Source: Tricholomella constricta (lineage: Eukaryota > Basidiomycota > Agaricomycetes > Agaricales > Lyophyllaceae). From it: a stretch of 64,000 nt of DNA. The DNA is taken from assembly GCA_013368375.1 (NCBI GenBank), contig JAACJP010000066.1:62001-126000 (forward strand), written 5' to 3'. Below the pieces are notes generated by a model. It had not been told where the DNA came from. It did not search any database and saw only the letters and a list, made by a program, of their open reading frames with translations. Numbering within the stretch: position 1 is the first letter of the stretch; every line of letters begins with the position of its first letter. The position numbers were made by a program, and so were the translations under genes. This document shows positions 9,948-20,719 of this stretch, one piece after another.

Positions 9948-11907
9948 ATGTATTCTAGTGGGCGTGAGGAAAGAAAATGTGTCGTGTTGCGCGGCTTCAC
10001 ATTTTCTCGTGATCAAGAACTTCTGTTTGCTACTCTACAACCACTGCTGCCGCCACTATCAAAAAACTTCTTTTTGCACCTCCCTCTTCTCAAGGCGCAC
10101 TGAGGCCAGTACTACATACAAGGTGAAGTGTCGTACTTTTTTTCTCGGGCTGTTGCTCTCAGCCCACTGCGATACAGCGTGTTTGGCTACTTCAGGCATC
10201 AAACCTGGGGCCAAGGAGACAAACACGCTGTATCGCAGTGGGCTGGGAGCAATGGCCTTCCGTAGTCAAGTTATTCACTGATATTGTGCATTGATAGTGT
10301 TGATAACTCTTTCTTGAGCTCAAGTTTGACTATGCGTTCTGTACGTTTTCTCCAGCACTTCCTACAGCTTGAAGCGGGACAGGCTAATCTAATGGGACTG
10401 AAGACGCGTTCTGGCGTCACATTCTCGCCGTACGACATGATACCCATCTATTGCGCCAAGGACTTCGACTTCGCATCGCTGCTTCAGCAGTCAACGCGCC
10501 TGGAGTCCGAGGATCTTGAGGACGACAATACCACCTGCGATGCTGCTGAAGTGGCGATGGTTGAACATGAAGCCTCATCTGAATCAGGGATCAGCGCCTG
10601 CCGAAACGACTGCGGGTGGCTATTCCTAGCTCATCCATCGCCCCACAAATTCCTGAGGCCGTTTCTCTGAGCACGTCCCGCCGGCATTCTATTCGACGAA
10701 AGAAGCGAGCACTCCGCATACTCGAAGAAGGCCATGTACCGCGTTCGAAAACACACGCGAAGTATGTTCGATCCTCCTTCCCGATTGCGACATCTCTCAA
10801 AAGTGAAGACCTTCCGACCACAAAGGGCGCCTACTCTGCGACGAACACCAAACAGACAGCTGGTGATAGGAAGGCCTGGACTGTCGATGAGCTGCTGAGA
10901 GAAGGGCTTAGTTACGTGCACTGGGATGGATTGTGAGCACCTGTGCACGCCAATTGCGCACTGTGCCCTTTTAACATTTTTCTTGCAGTAAAGATATGCC
11001 ATTGATTGATAGCGAGGGTCGAATCATAGCCGTCCTCGTTGGTCAACCGAATGACTCAGGCTACGCTCAGGCTGTGGCAGCAGTGTATGATGCTATGGCG
11101 TGCGAGGCCCAGGCCACTACTTTTCATCAACGCGATGCAAACCATCGGCGTGGGGACTTTCCTGCTCTCAACGTTGGCGTCACCTACGGCAAGGGCACGA
11201 TCAAACCAGTAACAATCAACAATCATGGCTATAGCGAGATGGTCTCTCGCCTTCTGTCCAATAAAGACCTTCAGCGACTGGCTGCCTTCGACAGCGGTAA
11301 GCTCACATTTACGTTGCAAAATTGGTTTCTCTGATAGTCTTGCCAAAAAATAGCTAGCTTTCAATTATGGGCGCCTGATGTCTACGGGTACTACAAAAGC
11401 CATCTCGATCCTCTTTGGGCAAAGATGCCTGATCTCCGACGTAACTTCAAACGCAGCATCTTCACAAGTGCTGCCTTTAACTTTGGCCCGAACGTTTGGA
11501 CTTTTCGCCACCGTGATGCACAGAACTGTCCCTTTGGCTGGTGCGCTATCAAGGGCCTGGGGCCGTACGATTCCACGAAAGGCGGCCACCTCATTCTCTG
11601 GGAGCTTGATCTTGTGATTGAGTTTCCTTCAGGTGCTCTTGCTCTAATTCCGTCTGCGACCATTTCCCACTCCAACGTTCCTGTGCAACCGGGGGACAGC
11701 CGTGCATCCTTCACGCAGTATTGTGCAGGTGGGCTATTTAGATATGTCGACAATGGATTCAAAACAGAGGGTGAGCTTGAAAAGATGGACAAGGAGAGAT
11801 ACCAAGAAATGTGCGAAATGAAGAAGACACGGTGGGAGATGGGGCTGAGTCTTCTTAGCAAATTTGATGATATTGTGAAGTTCTCGAGCACAAATGTACC
11901 ACTGTAA
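9948..11907 (+). CDS. TET/JBP-type 2-oxoglutarate/Fe(II) dioxygenase, copy 1
   Basis: The last three exons are secure: about 10595-10932, 10989-11296 and 11354-11907, spliced in frame. The final exon encodes the double-stranded beta-helix oxygenase core: FRHRDAQN (the HxD iron ligands), then KGGHLILWELDLVIEFPSG, ATISHSNVPV (distal iron His) and DSRASFTQY with the Arg expected to bind 2-oxoglutarate, followed by GGLFRYVDNGF. This is the mushroom TET/JBP family, whose studied relatives oxidise 5-methylcytosine or thymine in DNA. The 5' half is uncertain: exons around 10163-10260 (GYFRHQTWGQGDKHAVSQW) and 10325-10551 look coding. The most upstream ORF from 9948 changes frame near an A6 run at 10061-10066. 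The reaction on this enzyme's own substrate is inferred from the family. It is convergent with the recombinase gene. Confidence 0.8.
10161..10244. repeat. 24-bp inverted repeat in the TET/JBP gene, copy 1
   Basis: Arms at 10161-10184 and 10221-10244 are perfect reverse complements (first arm begins AGCCCACTGCGATACAGC) around a 36-nt spacer. The segment overlaps a probable coding exon and the adjacent splice acceptor, so the transcript could form a strong hairpin. In copy 2 one arm base differs (C to T at 18916), silent in the preferred frame. Confidence 0.85.
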
Positions 11908-12029
11908 TGTAATGTCATTCCACTTCAGCAATTATACGAGGCAGTAAGTAAGAGTAGGAGAATTAATTTGTAAAGAGAACTAAGGGTACGATTCTGCTAC
12001 TTTGAGAACTTCAACCAACCCTGTGCCAT

Positions 12030-14966
12030 TCAGAAATCGCAGAACCCACGAGGCGTAAACTGATGCTCATATCGCTCACGAATAAACCTAAGAGCAAGTT
12101 GAACGTTCCAGCGGTGTTTTGCGGCAAGCTTCTCCACCAAATTCACAACCTTACTTCGCCAAGAGGCTTCTGTCTTTGTGCGTCCAAGGTTCCTCTTCCA
12201 TCTTGCTCCCCAAGTGATGTTCAATTCACGCACGGGGAGGTGTCCATTGAGCCCATCAGAATACTCGTCCCAGATGTGCGTGATTTTTGTGACGGTCTGA
12301 AATTCATAGTGGGGGAGCCAGGTTTCTGATGATGAAATCCAGTCCCATTTGTGTGCTCGAAGACGCGCCTCAGGATATTTCTTCCCAAGCTCGAACCAAG
12401 CCGTCGTTGAAAGCGATGGAGTAGGTGAAGGCGTAGGCAGGATTGGGAGGACTGGGTTAGCAATAAGAGGTGTTGACAAAGGCAGAGGCGGAGGGGACAT
12501 CGAGAAGAGTGGCGGGGCAAACGGCAAACTGGAAGACATATCAACCTCCGTTTCTAAAGGTGACCTTGAGGCATCTGGCTGGCCCACGAGGGGGACTGCG
12601 GAAGTTGCAGCTAGAGGTTGGAATGAAGGCTGAGTGGACGTCATTGAAGGGGGAGGGTGGACTGGAGATAACGTCAGACTACAAGGAACAGAGGCAGATT
12701 ATTGATACAAACCAAAATCATTGACATCGACATGTCTTGTCCTTCTTTGGCGTGAGCGTGCTTGCGAAGTGGTACAAGCAAACTCCTCCAGCTGTCTCTC
12801 CATCCGGTCCTGGTAAGCCCGATTCTCCGCTCGTTCCCGCTCCTGCTCGAGTGAGAAGTTGGTAACAACCCCCCGAAGAGACTCAACCAGGTGCCCTGGC
12901 AGGTTTTTCAAAACCAGGGCTGCTTCCTCTTCTGCTCGCTTGATTTGTGCTCCTGCAGCTGCAGCGTACACGCGAAAGGCTAATGTGTTGAAAGGAGGAT
13001 ATTCGAAGAGCGAGCAGTCTGGGTGGCTTGAGTAGAGTACTGCTGCATCTTGAAGGAGAACTATGCGAAACCAAATTAAGAGTTGCAGGAAGTGCCAGAG
13101 GGCAATATCCTGTGATAGCCGGTCAGCATTCCGACGTTCATCGAGCACATCAATTTCTGCCTCCACCCATGGGAAGAGCGCATCGGAAAGCTCACACGGA
13201 GGATCTAAAATATGTCATCTTGTCATTGAAGATATGCGGTGAGATTATTGAGTTAAAAGCTTACCGAGGCAAGCACGGGGCACAAAGTATGTCTCAGGCT
13301 TACGCCCGTTGAACATTGCTGCGCCAAGTAGTGCGTCGACTGGTAGGGTCCGGTCATAGCACCTCCGAAATGAACCACTCTCGCTCCACCCTCCAAGGGC
13401 CTTCGTGCCGTCGCTACTCGCTCCGTTCTCGCGTGCTATCCTTGCAGACGAAGTGCGCCCACCATGAGTCACTTTGCTGATGTGCACGTTATTCTTCGCA
13501 TGCAGGAGGTTGACTTGATCACGGTGGTCTAAAAAGATAGGTTAGTCGATGCAGCAGGGAATCATGTCCCACATGGGTGCTTACTGTCGTAAGACATGGC
13601 TTTTGAGATACTACTGGTTGAAAAGACGTAGTGCTCATACCATTCACGTCTGCCGTACTCCCCGTATCCGGGGTCTTCGAAGTCGGGCTTGAAATTCGGT
13701 ACAGGCGTGTTCAAAACGTGAAAGATTGAAAAAAAGAGCATGGCCAGGGCACCGACAGGACACAATTCAACGAAACGGTGACGGAAGGCACCGTGTTCAT
13801 CGACTCGCCCGTCCTGATTAGTCTTGGTGTTATCAGCAAGAATTACAAGAGCCTATCAAATAACGAACGTCAGATGTGGGTGAGACAGATTTGAGGTGAA
13901 GCACGGAAGCACACCTTAACTTCTGCGCCAAGGTGGATATCATTCATTGGCACGTCAACAAAAAAAAGATCAGACCAAAGCAGATCTCGCGAGCTGTCTC
14001 CTCGGAAGGCAATACTCGACGAGACCAACAGCATTGCTCGATCACGTACACCAACAAAGGTTTGACGTGGGCCCGAGAAGTTCTTCAGGCACCAGATAGA
14101 GCATTGGATAAGTTGCTCTCTTGTGTAAGTGTCTGTACAACATGCATAAGAAACATGTAGAGGATAGCTAGTCAGTCAGAATGAACATACCCGCAATAGT
14201 GCCTGCAGCTTTCAAGGCCTGTGATTTCTCGACACGCATTGGCTCGTTGTGGGATATGGCATCCTCAAATTTCTTGATTCGTTCGTCCCAACGAAGCGGG
14301 CGCTGGGCATCGAAATCGTTGGGGTAGTCACTCTGGTGGTTCAGCCGGTGGTGTTCGAGGGCAGAAATCACTTGTTTGAGGTGGGAACGACCAACGAACG
14401 AGCCTTCAATGATCATAGTCTTGCTTCCCTGCTTACGCTAAAGAAGAAGAAGTGAGTACGGTTCAGCAATGAGGAGGAGAGCGACACGGTACCTTTGGGC
14501 GAGTAGCCTCGTAGTCAAGATACATCATCACTTTTGCTGCGGTAATGGGAAATGACGGGAGGACCTCTCGTGTCGGATCTGCAGTTACTACACAAGGCTG
14601 ATAGACTGTATCCCACCAGAGCTGATAGGCAGAGACATGCCTCCCATAAGATGCCTTGGTTCCCTTATCTTCCTGCTCTCTTACGGCGTATTCCTTTCGC
14701 TTCTGATGAGCTTCCGCATGCAGCAAGTCCTTCGAACGCTGGGCACGGTCAAGCAACGAGGTAGTGCTCTTGGTGTTCACAGGCGTTGCAGTCGTAGCTA
14801 CGGCTTGTACAGGAGGGCTTGAATCAAACAGAAGAGGCGGCAGGGGCGCGTAGGGAACAAACTGGACTTCGGCACTGGTCAGTCGAGTTCGTTTGCGGCT
14901 GAGCGGGCTCTGGGCCTGGCCAGGGTCGAGGTGAACGGCCTTTGGTGGTGTAGTAGGGAGACTCAT
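12030..14966 (-). CDS. Crypton-type tyrosine recombinase with GCR1_C-like DNA-binding domain, copy 1, 864 aa
   Basis: Seven exons on the minus strand, 14493-14966, 14191-14437, 13915-14132, 13585-13852, 13265-13528, 12713-13204 and 12030-12661, all with GT/AG introns, sum to 2595 nt in one frame. After a Pro-rich start comes a core-binding helical region (ASYGRHVSAYQLWWDTVY). The catalytic domain follows: Arg in SIAFRGDSSRDLLWSDL, then DNTKTNQDGR and FRHRFVELCPVGALA, then THGGRTSSARI (the HxxR box), LGGW, and RRCYDRTLP with the likely nucleophilic Tyr. The C-terminus (ITHIWDEYSDGLNG, LNITWGARWKRN) resembles the GCR1_C domain found in Cryptons. It should cut and rejoin DNA through a phosphotyrosine link, moving the element by a circular intermediate. 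All catalytic positions are present, so it may be active. It converges with the dioxygenase gene, 122 bp apart. Confidence 0.9.
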
Positions 14967-15376
14967 GCTTCTTCAGAAGGAATCAGCACGATGCATGATA
15001 GTGAGCGGGACACGCAAACAGGGCTTACATAGCTAATGGATAATTATGTTGGGGAGTGGGAGTGGGCGTCGTCGTCAAGACACAGCTGAAGTCGAGTTGA
15101 GCTGGCTTCAGCGGATCCGAAATTTGATGTGAAGAGACGAAACAAAAACACGCACATTATGCTGGATATTAAGGTAAGGAGTCCTGGCTCGCTGTCAATT
15201 AGCGCCTGATCATGTCAATGTGATGGCGTGCACGAGAGACGGGGATGTAGACGGGGACGGGGATGTTACAAAGATTGCGAAAAAATTGCCAGCGCCGTAC
15301 TAGGGTCGAGGGTTCGTCCGCGAAAAAATGTCCTAAAGATTTGACCCGCGTTGATCTGAGAGAGACGTTCAGAAAT

Positions 15377-15615
15377 CAATGCGTGTGTCGTCGCATTGCG
15401 CAACGCAACGTGATGCTCACCGGAGAGGGCAATCCCTTCTTCGTGTTGTTGCCTGAGGAGGCGCACGAAGGACGGGAGTCTGAGTAACAAGAGCAATGAA
15501 ATCAGTGCATGTTTCGTCGCATTGCGCAACATGATGCTTACCGGAGAGGGCAATGGGGCAATCCCTTGATCCTTTTTTGTGTTGCTTTGAGGCGCGCGAA
15601 GGACCAGAGTCTGAG
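15377..15615. repeat. Imperfect direct repeats in Crypton right end, copy 1
   Basis: Two units of about 110 bp share a GCGCAAC-centred core, a TGATGCT(C/T)ACCGGAGAGGG segment and a GCACGAAGGAC/GCGCGAAGGAC segment. The same pair occurs in copy 2 at about 24067-24305. Confidence 0.7.
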
Positions 15616-16062
15616 TATGGAGGACAAGAGCACGGTGTGTGTGGAATGATTATTTATTGGGCGTAAGGAATATCAATATCTTATAATCTGGTACAAGAGA
15701 GTCTTCAAAACTCGTTAGGGGGTCGTTAGGTCAGGTCGCGCGCGTTTGCGGGAACGGAAGCCTGAGAGAGAGGAGAGAGCCTTCATTCTTCTTCGTTTGG
15801 GCGTGCTGCACGGTGCTGCACGCGTCTTTTTTTCTTCGTTCACGCGTTCTTTTGACGTTGCTAAGAGCGCGAGCACACGACGGGGAGGGCAGCGGCAGAC
15901 GGGCAGCGAGCGCGAGCAGAGAAGAGAAGAGAAGAGAAGACGACGAACGGCCGTGTGCAGAGAGAGTTCGGGCTCAGGCCTAGAGACAGAGAGAGCTCCA
16001 ACCCTAGAGTGGGGGCACAGTTGGGGGGCGGCCGAAGATGCCGCTCCGTCACGCGATCGGCG

Positions 16063-16202
16063 AGCCGAGAGGGGGAGCCGAGACGGTCGAGGGAGCTGAG
16101 ACACTGTTCAGACCCGGGAGTATCAGCATGTAGCCGAGAGAGGGAGCCGAGACGGTCGAGGGAGCCGAGACTTGTTGTTCGGACCCGGGAGTATCAGCGT
16201 GT
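16063..16202. repeat. Tandem 70-bp repeat near Crypton right terminus, copy 1
   Basis: Two adjacent units, 16063-16131 and 16132-16202, share AGCCGAGAG, GAGCCGAGACGGTCGAGGGA and CCCGGGAGTATCAGC. Similar sub-terminal repeats can be recombinase or accessory-factor binding sites; that role is inference. Confidence 0.75.
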
Positions 16203-16284
16203 ATCGGGCTGGTGACGCCGCTTGGCTTACGCGGGGGTCACCGGCGAGGTCACCAGCGCTGGCCGGTAACCCGGTGTATACTCT

Positions 16285-16853
16285 ATGTACCTGGGTTGTG
16301 GTGGCCACCGCGGGCACCTGCCGGTGACGTGCCCGTGACCGGCTTCCCGCGCCAAAATCTCATGTCTGGGAACGTCGCCGAGACGCACCACCCGTCGACC
16401 GTATACACCCCGGAAGAGGCAAGGTCTCACTCGTTGGAAGTGCCGATGGGAGAGAACGAGGAACCTTCGTTCGAGCAGTGTTCGATCGAAGGAAGCCGGT
16501 GAGTACCAATGTCTTCAAACGAGCGTTTGATTGACTTGGGGGGGCCGCAGGTTATCTTCTATTTAGATTGTGTTCGTTTTATTCAATCTATTCGACTATT
16601 CGATCTCTTCGAACTCGCCGAACACGAAAGACCAAGGCTGATTGAAGTGTTTGGCGGGGTCGATCATCGCAAACGACGTCGGCGCGTGCGATCGAAGGTA
16701 TCGCAGCCACTGGACCCCGTCTAACCCCCGATCGAGCGATCGCCTGTTTCGTTTTCTTCGAGAGCGATGTGGGAGGCGTCTCAGCTGCGTCTCAGCTTGT
16801 TGCCCGTCTCCCGTTGTTTTCTGTTCCAGTGACAACACATCTAGCCCGGTACC
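16285..16853. other. Left end of Crypton-like copy 2, non-coding
   Basis: Same content as 7594-8162, with one substitution seen (16333). Its first bases form the inter-copy junction. Confidence 0.5.
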
Positions 16854-18493
16854 ATGCCCAACGTCGTCGAGAGGCCGTATGAAGCCAGTGATCTGTGAGT
16901 AGACAATTTTCATAGTGAGAACAGGCGTTGCTGAGTGTTTCAGCACTGTGAAGAAGGCGGTGCTCCTCGAGATGGTCAAACGGCAGCGCGACAAATGGCC
17001 TCTCGCCTCGTTCAACCCGTCGAAGATCCGAGTCGAGACTCTGAGGGAACACCTCCTGTCAGGAGGATTCACGAAGCAGGTGACCTTCGACAATACCACA
17101 CTTGAGCCCCCTTCTATTGCCGTTGCCGGCCCTCAGAGCTCACCAGCACCTGCAACAGGTACGTGCTTTGCATGCACTGGCAAGCCCGTTCAGGTCTACC
17201 AATGACACCAATTAGATTGGCCCGAGAACATGACGAATCCTTCGCTCCTGGAGGCGGAGGGAAGTGACTCGAGGCATGAGCGAACAGGTAAGTCCATTGG
17301 AATTCACACTTTCGCAGTCATCTCATTGTCCAAGTCGGCATAGAAACTACTTCTCCTCGAACAGCAGCACCGCGTCTGACTGCAGCACTGCTCGAACTCC
17401 AGGCATCGAAGGATGAAGAGGACAAGGTAAGTCATTGTCTCAGGATCAACGCTGCTGCTTCGAGAGTTCAAATCAATTCTCCAGCTCCACAGACGACGCG
17501 AAGACCTTCACGCCTGCCGGATCCGTCTGTTGATCGAGGAATGGGTTGACACGTCGGCCGTCAAGAGGCATGTTGAAGACGTAGATCTGCGACCGCTTGA
17601 AGTTCATCCAGCGGGTGATTGGGATATTCGAGCCACTGAGGTTCTCTGCGCGCTCCAAAACTCATTTTCGGCTATCGAAGGTAGGTCCTTTGTTGATTTA
17701 CGAGATGTTGCTTATGCCGCTTGTACTTGACAGGCGTTGTGAAGGTCTCTGTCCCTGACACGATTGACCCCGAATATCGACGATGCTTTGCGAACATGGC
17801 TCGTGATGGAAATCCGTTGGTCAATACCGAGACCAATCCAGCCATTCTGAGAGTTCGAGACGCGTCAATGAAACTAATCATCGAGCATGTGCGTATCTTT
17901 TCCTGTTTGCTCAGCTATGTGTACTTTTTATGGTCAGTAATAGATACCATCTAGAGTGGTGCATATGCGTGAAACGGCTCATACCACACGCACGGGCCAC
18001 AATCGCAGTCACGACAACTCTGAAATCGCTCATACTGCGGGCACAAACGCAATCGCGATGATTCTGACAACGAGTGTCCTCTGCAGAAAGCGACGAATCG
18101 AAAACAGGCGAGGACTACAGCTGCCTCCGAAGGAGAAGAGCGAGAAGATGTCGAGTGGCTGAAGCGTAAAGCAGCTACTCGGCCTGGCTACATCGAGTTC
18201 TGCGCCAATCGCAATCGAAAGCTGAACAACCCCGCACGAGCCCGGTTTTGGAGTTTCGCTGCTTGTTTTTCCAGTACTTATTACAAGACATACATCGACA
18301 TTCCTGTACGAATTTCTCTTACTCTTCGATGCCACACGTGAATAAATATTTCGACCAGGGCATTTGCCATAAGGTTCGGGTCACCAAGAAGGCAATCATG
18401 GACGCTCTAGGCGTCGGAACCACAGCTCTTGCGGAGGCAGAGAACATGAGCAGGATAATGGATATGTATGGTGAACACGGCGGCCTCCACTGA
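16854..18493 (+). pseudogene. Gene X, copy 2, frameshifted
   Basis: Exon structure and sequence match the 8163-9803 gene, but one C is missing in GCGGGCACAAACGC (copy 1 has GCGGGCCACAAACGC) near 18042. The frame changes after HTAG, inside the basic region, and ends within about 40 codons at 18160-18162. Everything downstream of that point in copy 1 (the WLKRKAATRPGYIEFCANRN region) is out of frame here. Unless this is a base-calling error, only one of the two tandem units can make the full protein. Confidence 0.7.
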
Positions 18494-18637
18494 TCTCAGG
18501 AGGTCATCGACACACTGCAAGATGACGAGCTTGTAGGCTCGGGAATTCTGGCATCGTTTCTGATACAATGGGAGAGGGACCACCCAATCTAACATCTATT
18601 ATCTCTCTGACTTGATGTAATACTTTGAATGACAGAT

Positions 18638-20597
18638 ATGTATTCTAGTGGGCGTGAGGAAAGAAAATGTGTCGTGTTGCGCGGCTTCACATTTTCTCGT
18701 GATCAAGAACTTCTGTTTGCTACTCTACAACCACTGCTGCCGCCACTATCAAAAAACTTCTTTTTGCACCTCCCTCTTCTCAAGGCGCACTGAGGCCAGT
18801 ACTACATACAAGGTGAAGTGTCGTACTTTTTTTCTCGGGCTGTTGCTCTCAGCCCACTGCGATACAGCGTGTTTGGCTACTTCAGGCATCAAACCTGGGG
18901 CCAAGGAGACAAACATGCTGTATCGCAGTGGGCTGGGAGCAATGGCCTTCCGTAGTCAAGTTATTCACTGATATTGTGCATTGATAGTGTTGATAACTCT
19001 TTCTTGAGCTCAAGTTTGACTATGCGTTCTGTACGTTTTCTCCAGCACTTCCTACAGCTTGAAGCGGGACAGGCTAATCTAATGGGACTGAAGACGCGTT
19101 CTGGCGTCACATTCTCGCCGTACGACATGATACCCATCTATTGCGCCAAGGACTTCGACTTCGCATCGCTGCTTCAGCAGTCAACGCGCCTGGAGTCCGA
19201 GGATCTTGAGGACGACAATACCACCTGCGATGCTGCTGAAGTGGCGATGGTTGAACATGAAGCCTCATCTGAATCAGGGATCAGCGCCTGCCGAAACGAC
19301 TGCGGGTGGCTATTCCTAGCTCATCCATCGCCCCACAAATTCCTGAGGCCGTTTCTCTGAGCACGTCCCGCCGGCATTCTATTCGACGAAAGAAGCGAGC
19401 ACTCCGCATACTCGAAGAAGGCCATGTACCGCGTTCGAAAACACACGCGAAGTATGTTCGATCCTCCTTCCCGATTGCGACATCTCTCAAAAGTGAAGAC
19501 CTTCCGACCACAAAGGGCGCCTACTCTGCGACGAACACCAAACAGACAGCTGGTGATAGGAAGGCCTGGACTGTCGATGAGCTGCTGAGAGAAGGGCTTA
19601 GTTACGTGCACTGGGATGGATTGTGAGCACCTGTGCACGCCAATTGCGCACTGTGCCCTTTTAACATTTTTCTTGCAGTAAAGATATGCCATTGATTGAT
19701 AGCGAGGGTCGAATCATAGCCGTCCTCGTTGGTCAACCGAATGACTCAGGCTACGCTCAGGCTGTGGCAGCAGTGTATGATGCTATGGCGTGCGAGGCCC
19801 AGGCCACTACTTTTCATCAACGCGATGCAAACCATCGGCGTGGGGACTTTCCTGCTCTCAACGTTGGCGTCACCTACGGCAAGGGCACGATCAAACCAGT
19901 AACAATCAACAATCATGGCTATAGCGAGATGGTCTCTCGCCTTCTGTCCAATAAAGACCTTCAGCGACTGGCTGCCTTCGACAGCGGTAAGCTCACATTT
20001 ACGTTGCAAAATTGGTTTCTCTGATAGTCTTGCCAAAAAATAGCTAGCTTTCAATTATGGGCGCCTGATGTCTACGGGTACTACAAAAGCCATCTCGATC
20101 CTCTTTGGGCAAAGATGCCTGATCTCCGACGTAACTTCAAACGCAGCATCTTCACAAGTGCTGCCTTTAACTTTGGCCCGAACGTTTGGACTTTTCGCCA
20201 CCGTGATGCACAGAACTGTCCCTTTGGCTGGTGCGCTATCAAGGGCCTGGGGCCGTACGATTCCACGAAAGGCGGCCACCTCATTCTCTGGGAGCTTGAT
20301 CTTGTGATTGAGTTTCCTTCAGGTGCTCTTGCTCTAATTCCGTCTGCGACCATTTCCCACTCCAACGTTCCTGTGCAACCGGGGGACAGCCGTGCATCCT
20401 TCACGCAGTATTGTGCAGGTGGGCTATTTAGATATGTCGACAATGGATTCAAAACAGAGGGTGAGCTTGAAAAGATGGACAAGGAGAGATACCAAGAAAT
20501 GTGCGAAATGAAGAAGACACGGTGGGAGATGGGGCTGAGTCTTCTTAGCAAATTTGATGATATTGTGAAGTTCTCGAGCACAAATGTACCACTGTAA
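18638..20597 (+). CDS. TET/JBP-type 2-oxoglutarate/Fe(II) dioxygenase, copy 2
   Basis: This is the second copy of the gene at 9948-11907, with the secure exons at about 19285-19622, 19679-19986 and 20044-20597. The oxygenase core is unchanged: HRD iron ligands, distal His in SHSNVPV and the Arg of SRASFTQY. The only difference seen is C to T at 18916, which is silent in the frame giving GDKHAVSQW; this supports that exon being translated. The same doubt about the 5' exons applies. Two intact, nearly identical cores in tandem suggest that dosage, not just presence, of this gene has changed. Confidence 0.78.
18851..18934. repeat. 24-bp inverted repeat in the TET/JBP gene, copy 2
   Basis: Arms at 18851-18874 and 18911-18934, identical to copy 1 except T at 18916, which leaves one mismatch in the stem. 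Confidence 0.8.
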
Positions 20598-20719
20598 TGT
20601 AATGTCATTCCACTTCAGCAATTATACGAGGCAGTAAGTAAGAGTAGGAGAATTAATTTGTAAAGAGAACTAAGGGTACGATTCTGCTACTTTGAGAACT
20701 TCAACCAACCCTGTGCCAT

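Larger units (their letters stand above)
7594..16284. mobile_element. Crypton-like tyrosine-recombinase transposon carrying a TET/JBP-type gene, copy 1
   Basis: An 8691-bp unit repeats head to tail at 16285-24976. The left edge (ATGTACCTGGG) recurs exactly at the junction, and the right edge (GTATACTCT) recurs at the end of copy 2, so the limits are set by the duplication itself. An AT dinucleotide is shared by the left boundary, the junction and the right boundary, as for a recombinase crossover. The unit holds a gene of unknown function (8163-9803, plus), a TET/JBP-like dioxygenase gene (to 11907, plus) and a tyrosine recombinase gene (12030-14966, minus). The 1.3 kb right end is non-coding and repeat-rich. 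No target duplication beyond AT is visible, as expected for Cryptons rather than DDE transposons. Confidence 0.85.
14967..16284. other. Right end of Crypton-like copy 1, non-coding, repeat-rich
   Basis: This holds the presumed promoter of the recombinase gene and the right recombination end. Two imperfect direct repeats of about 110 bp lie at roughly 15377-15485 and 15495-15615, sharing TCGTCGCATTGCGCAAC and CGGAGAGGGCAATC. Two about 70-bp tandem units lie at 16063-16131 and 16132-16202 (GAGCCGAGACGGTCGAGGGA). The last 50 bp are GC-rich with nested inverted repeats (GGTCACCGGCGAGGTCACC). No coding exon is supported. Confidence 0.7.

Noticed and set aside
9958..10281. 107-aa plus-strand ORF upstream of the TET/JBP core
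   Set aside because: It reads through a good acceptor and intron-like T-rich sequence and uses a frame different from the one supported by the silent change in copy 2.
15263..15553. Short ORFs on both strands in the Crypton right end
   Set aside because: They coincide with the internal direct repeats and do not continue through them in a consistent frame.
7594..16284. Classic DDE transposon with terminal inverted repeats
   Set aside because: The inverted similarity of the ends is imperfect, only AT is shared with the flanks, and the encoded enzyme is a tyrosine recombinase.
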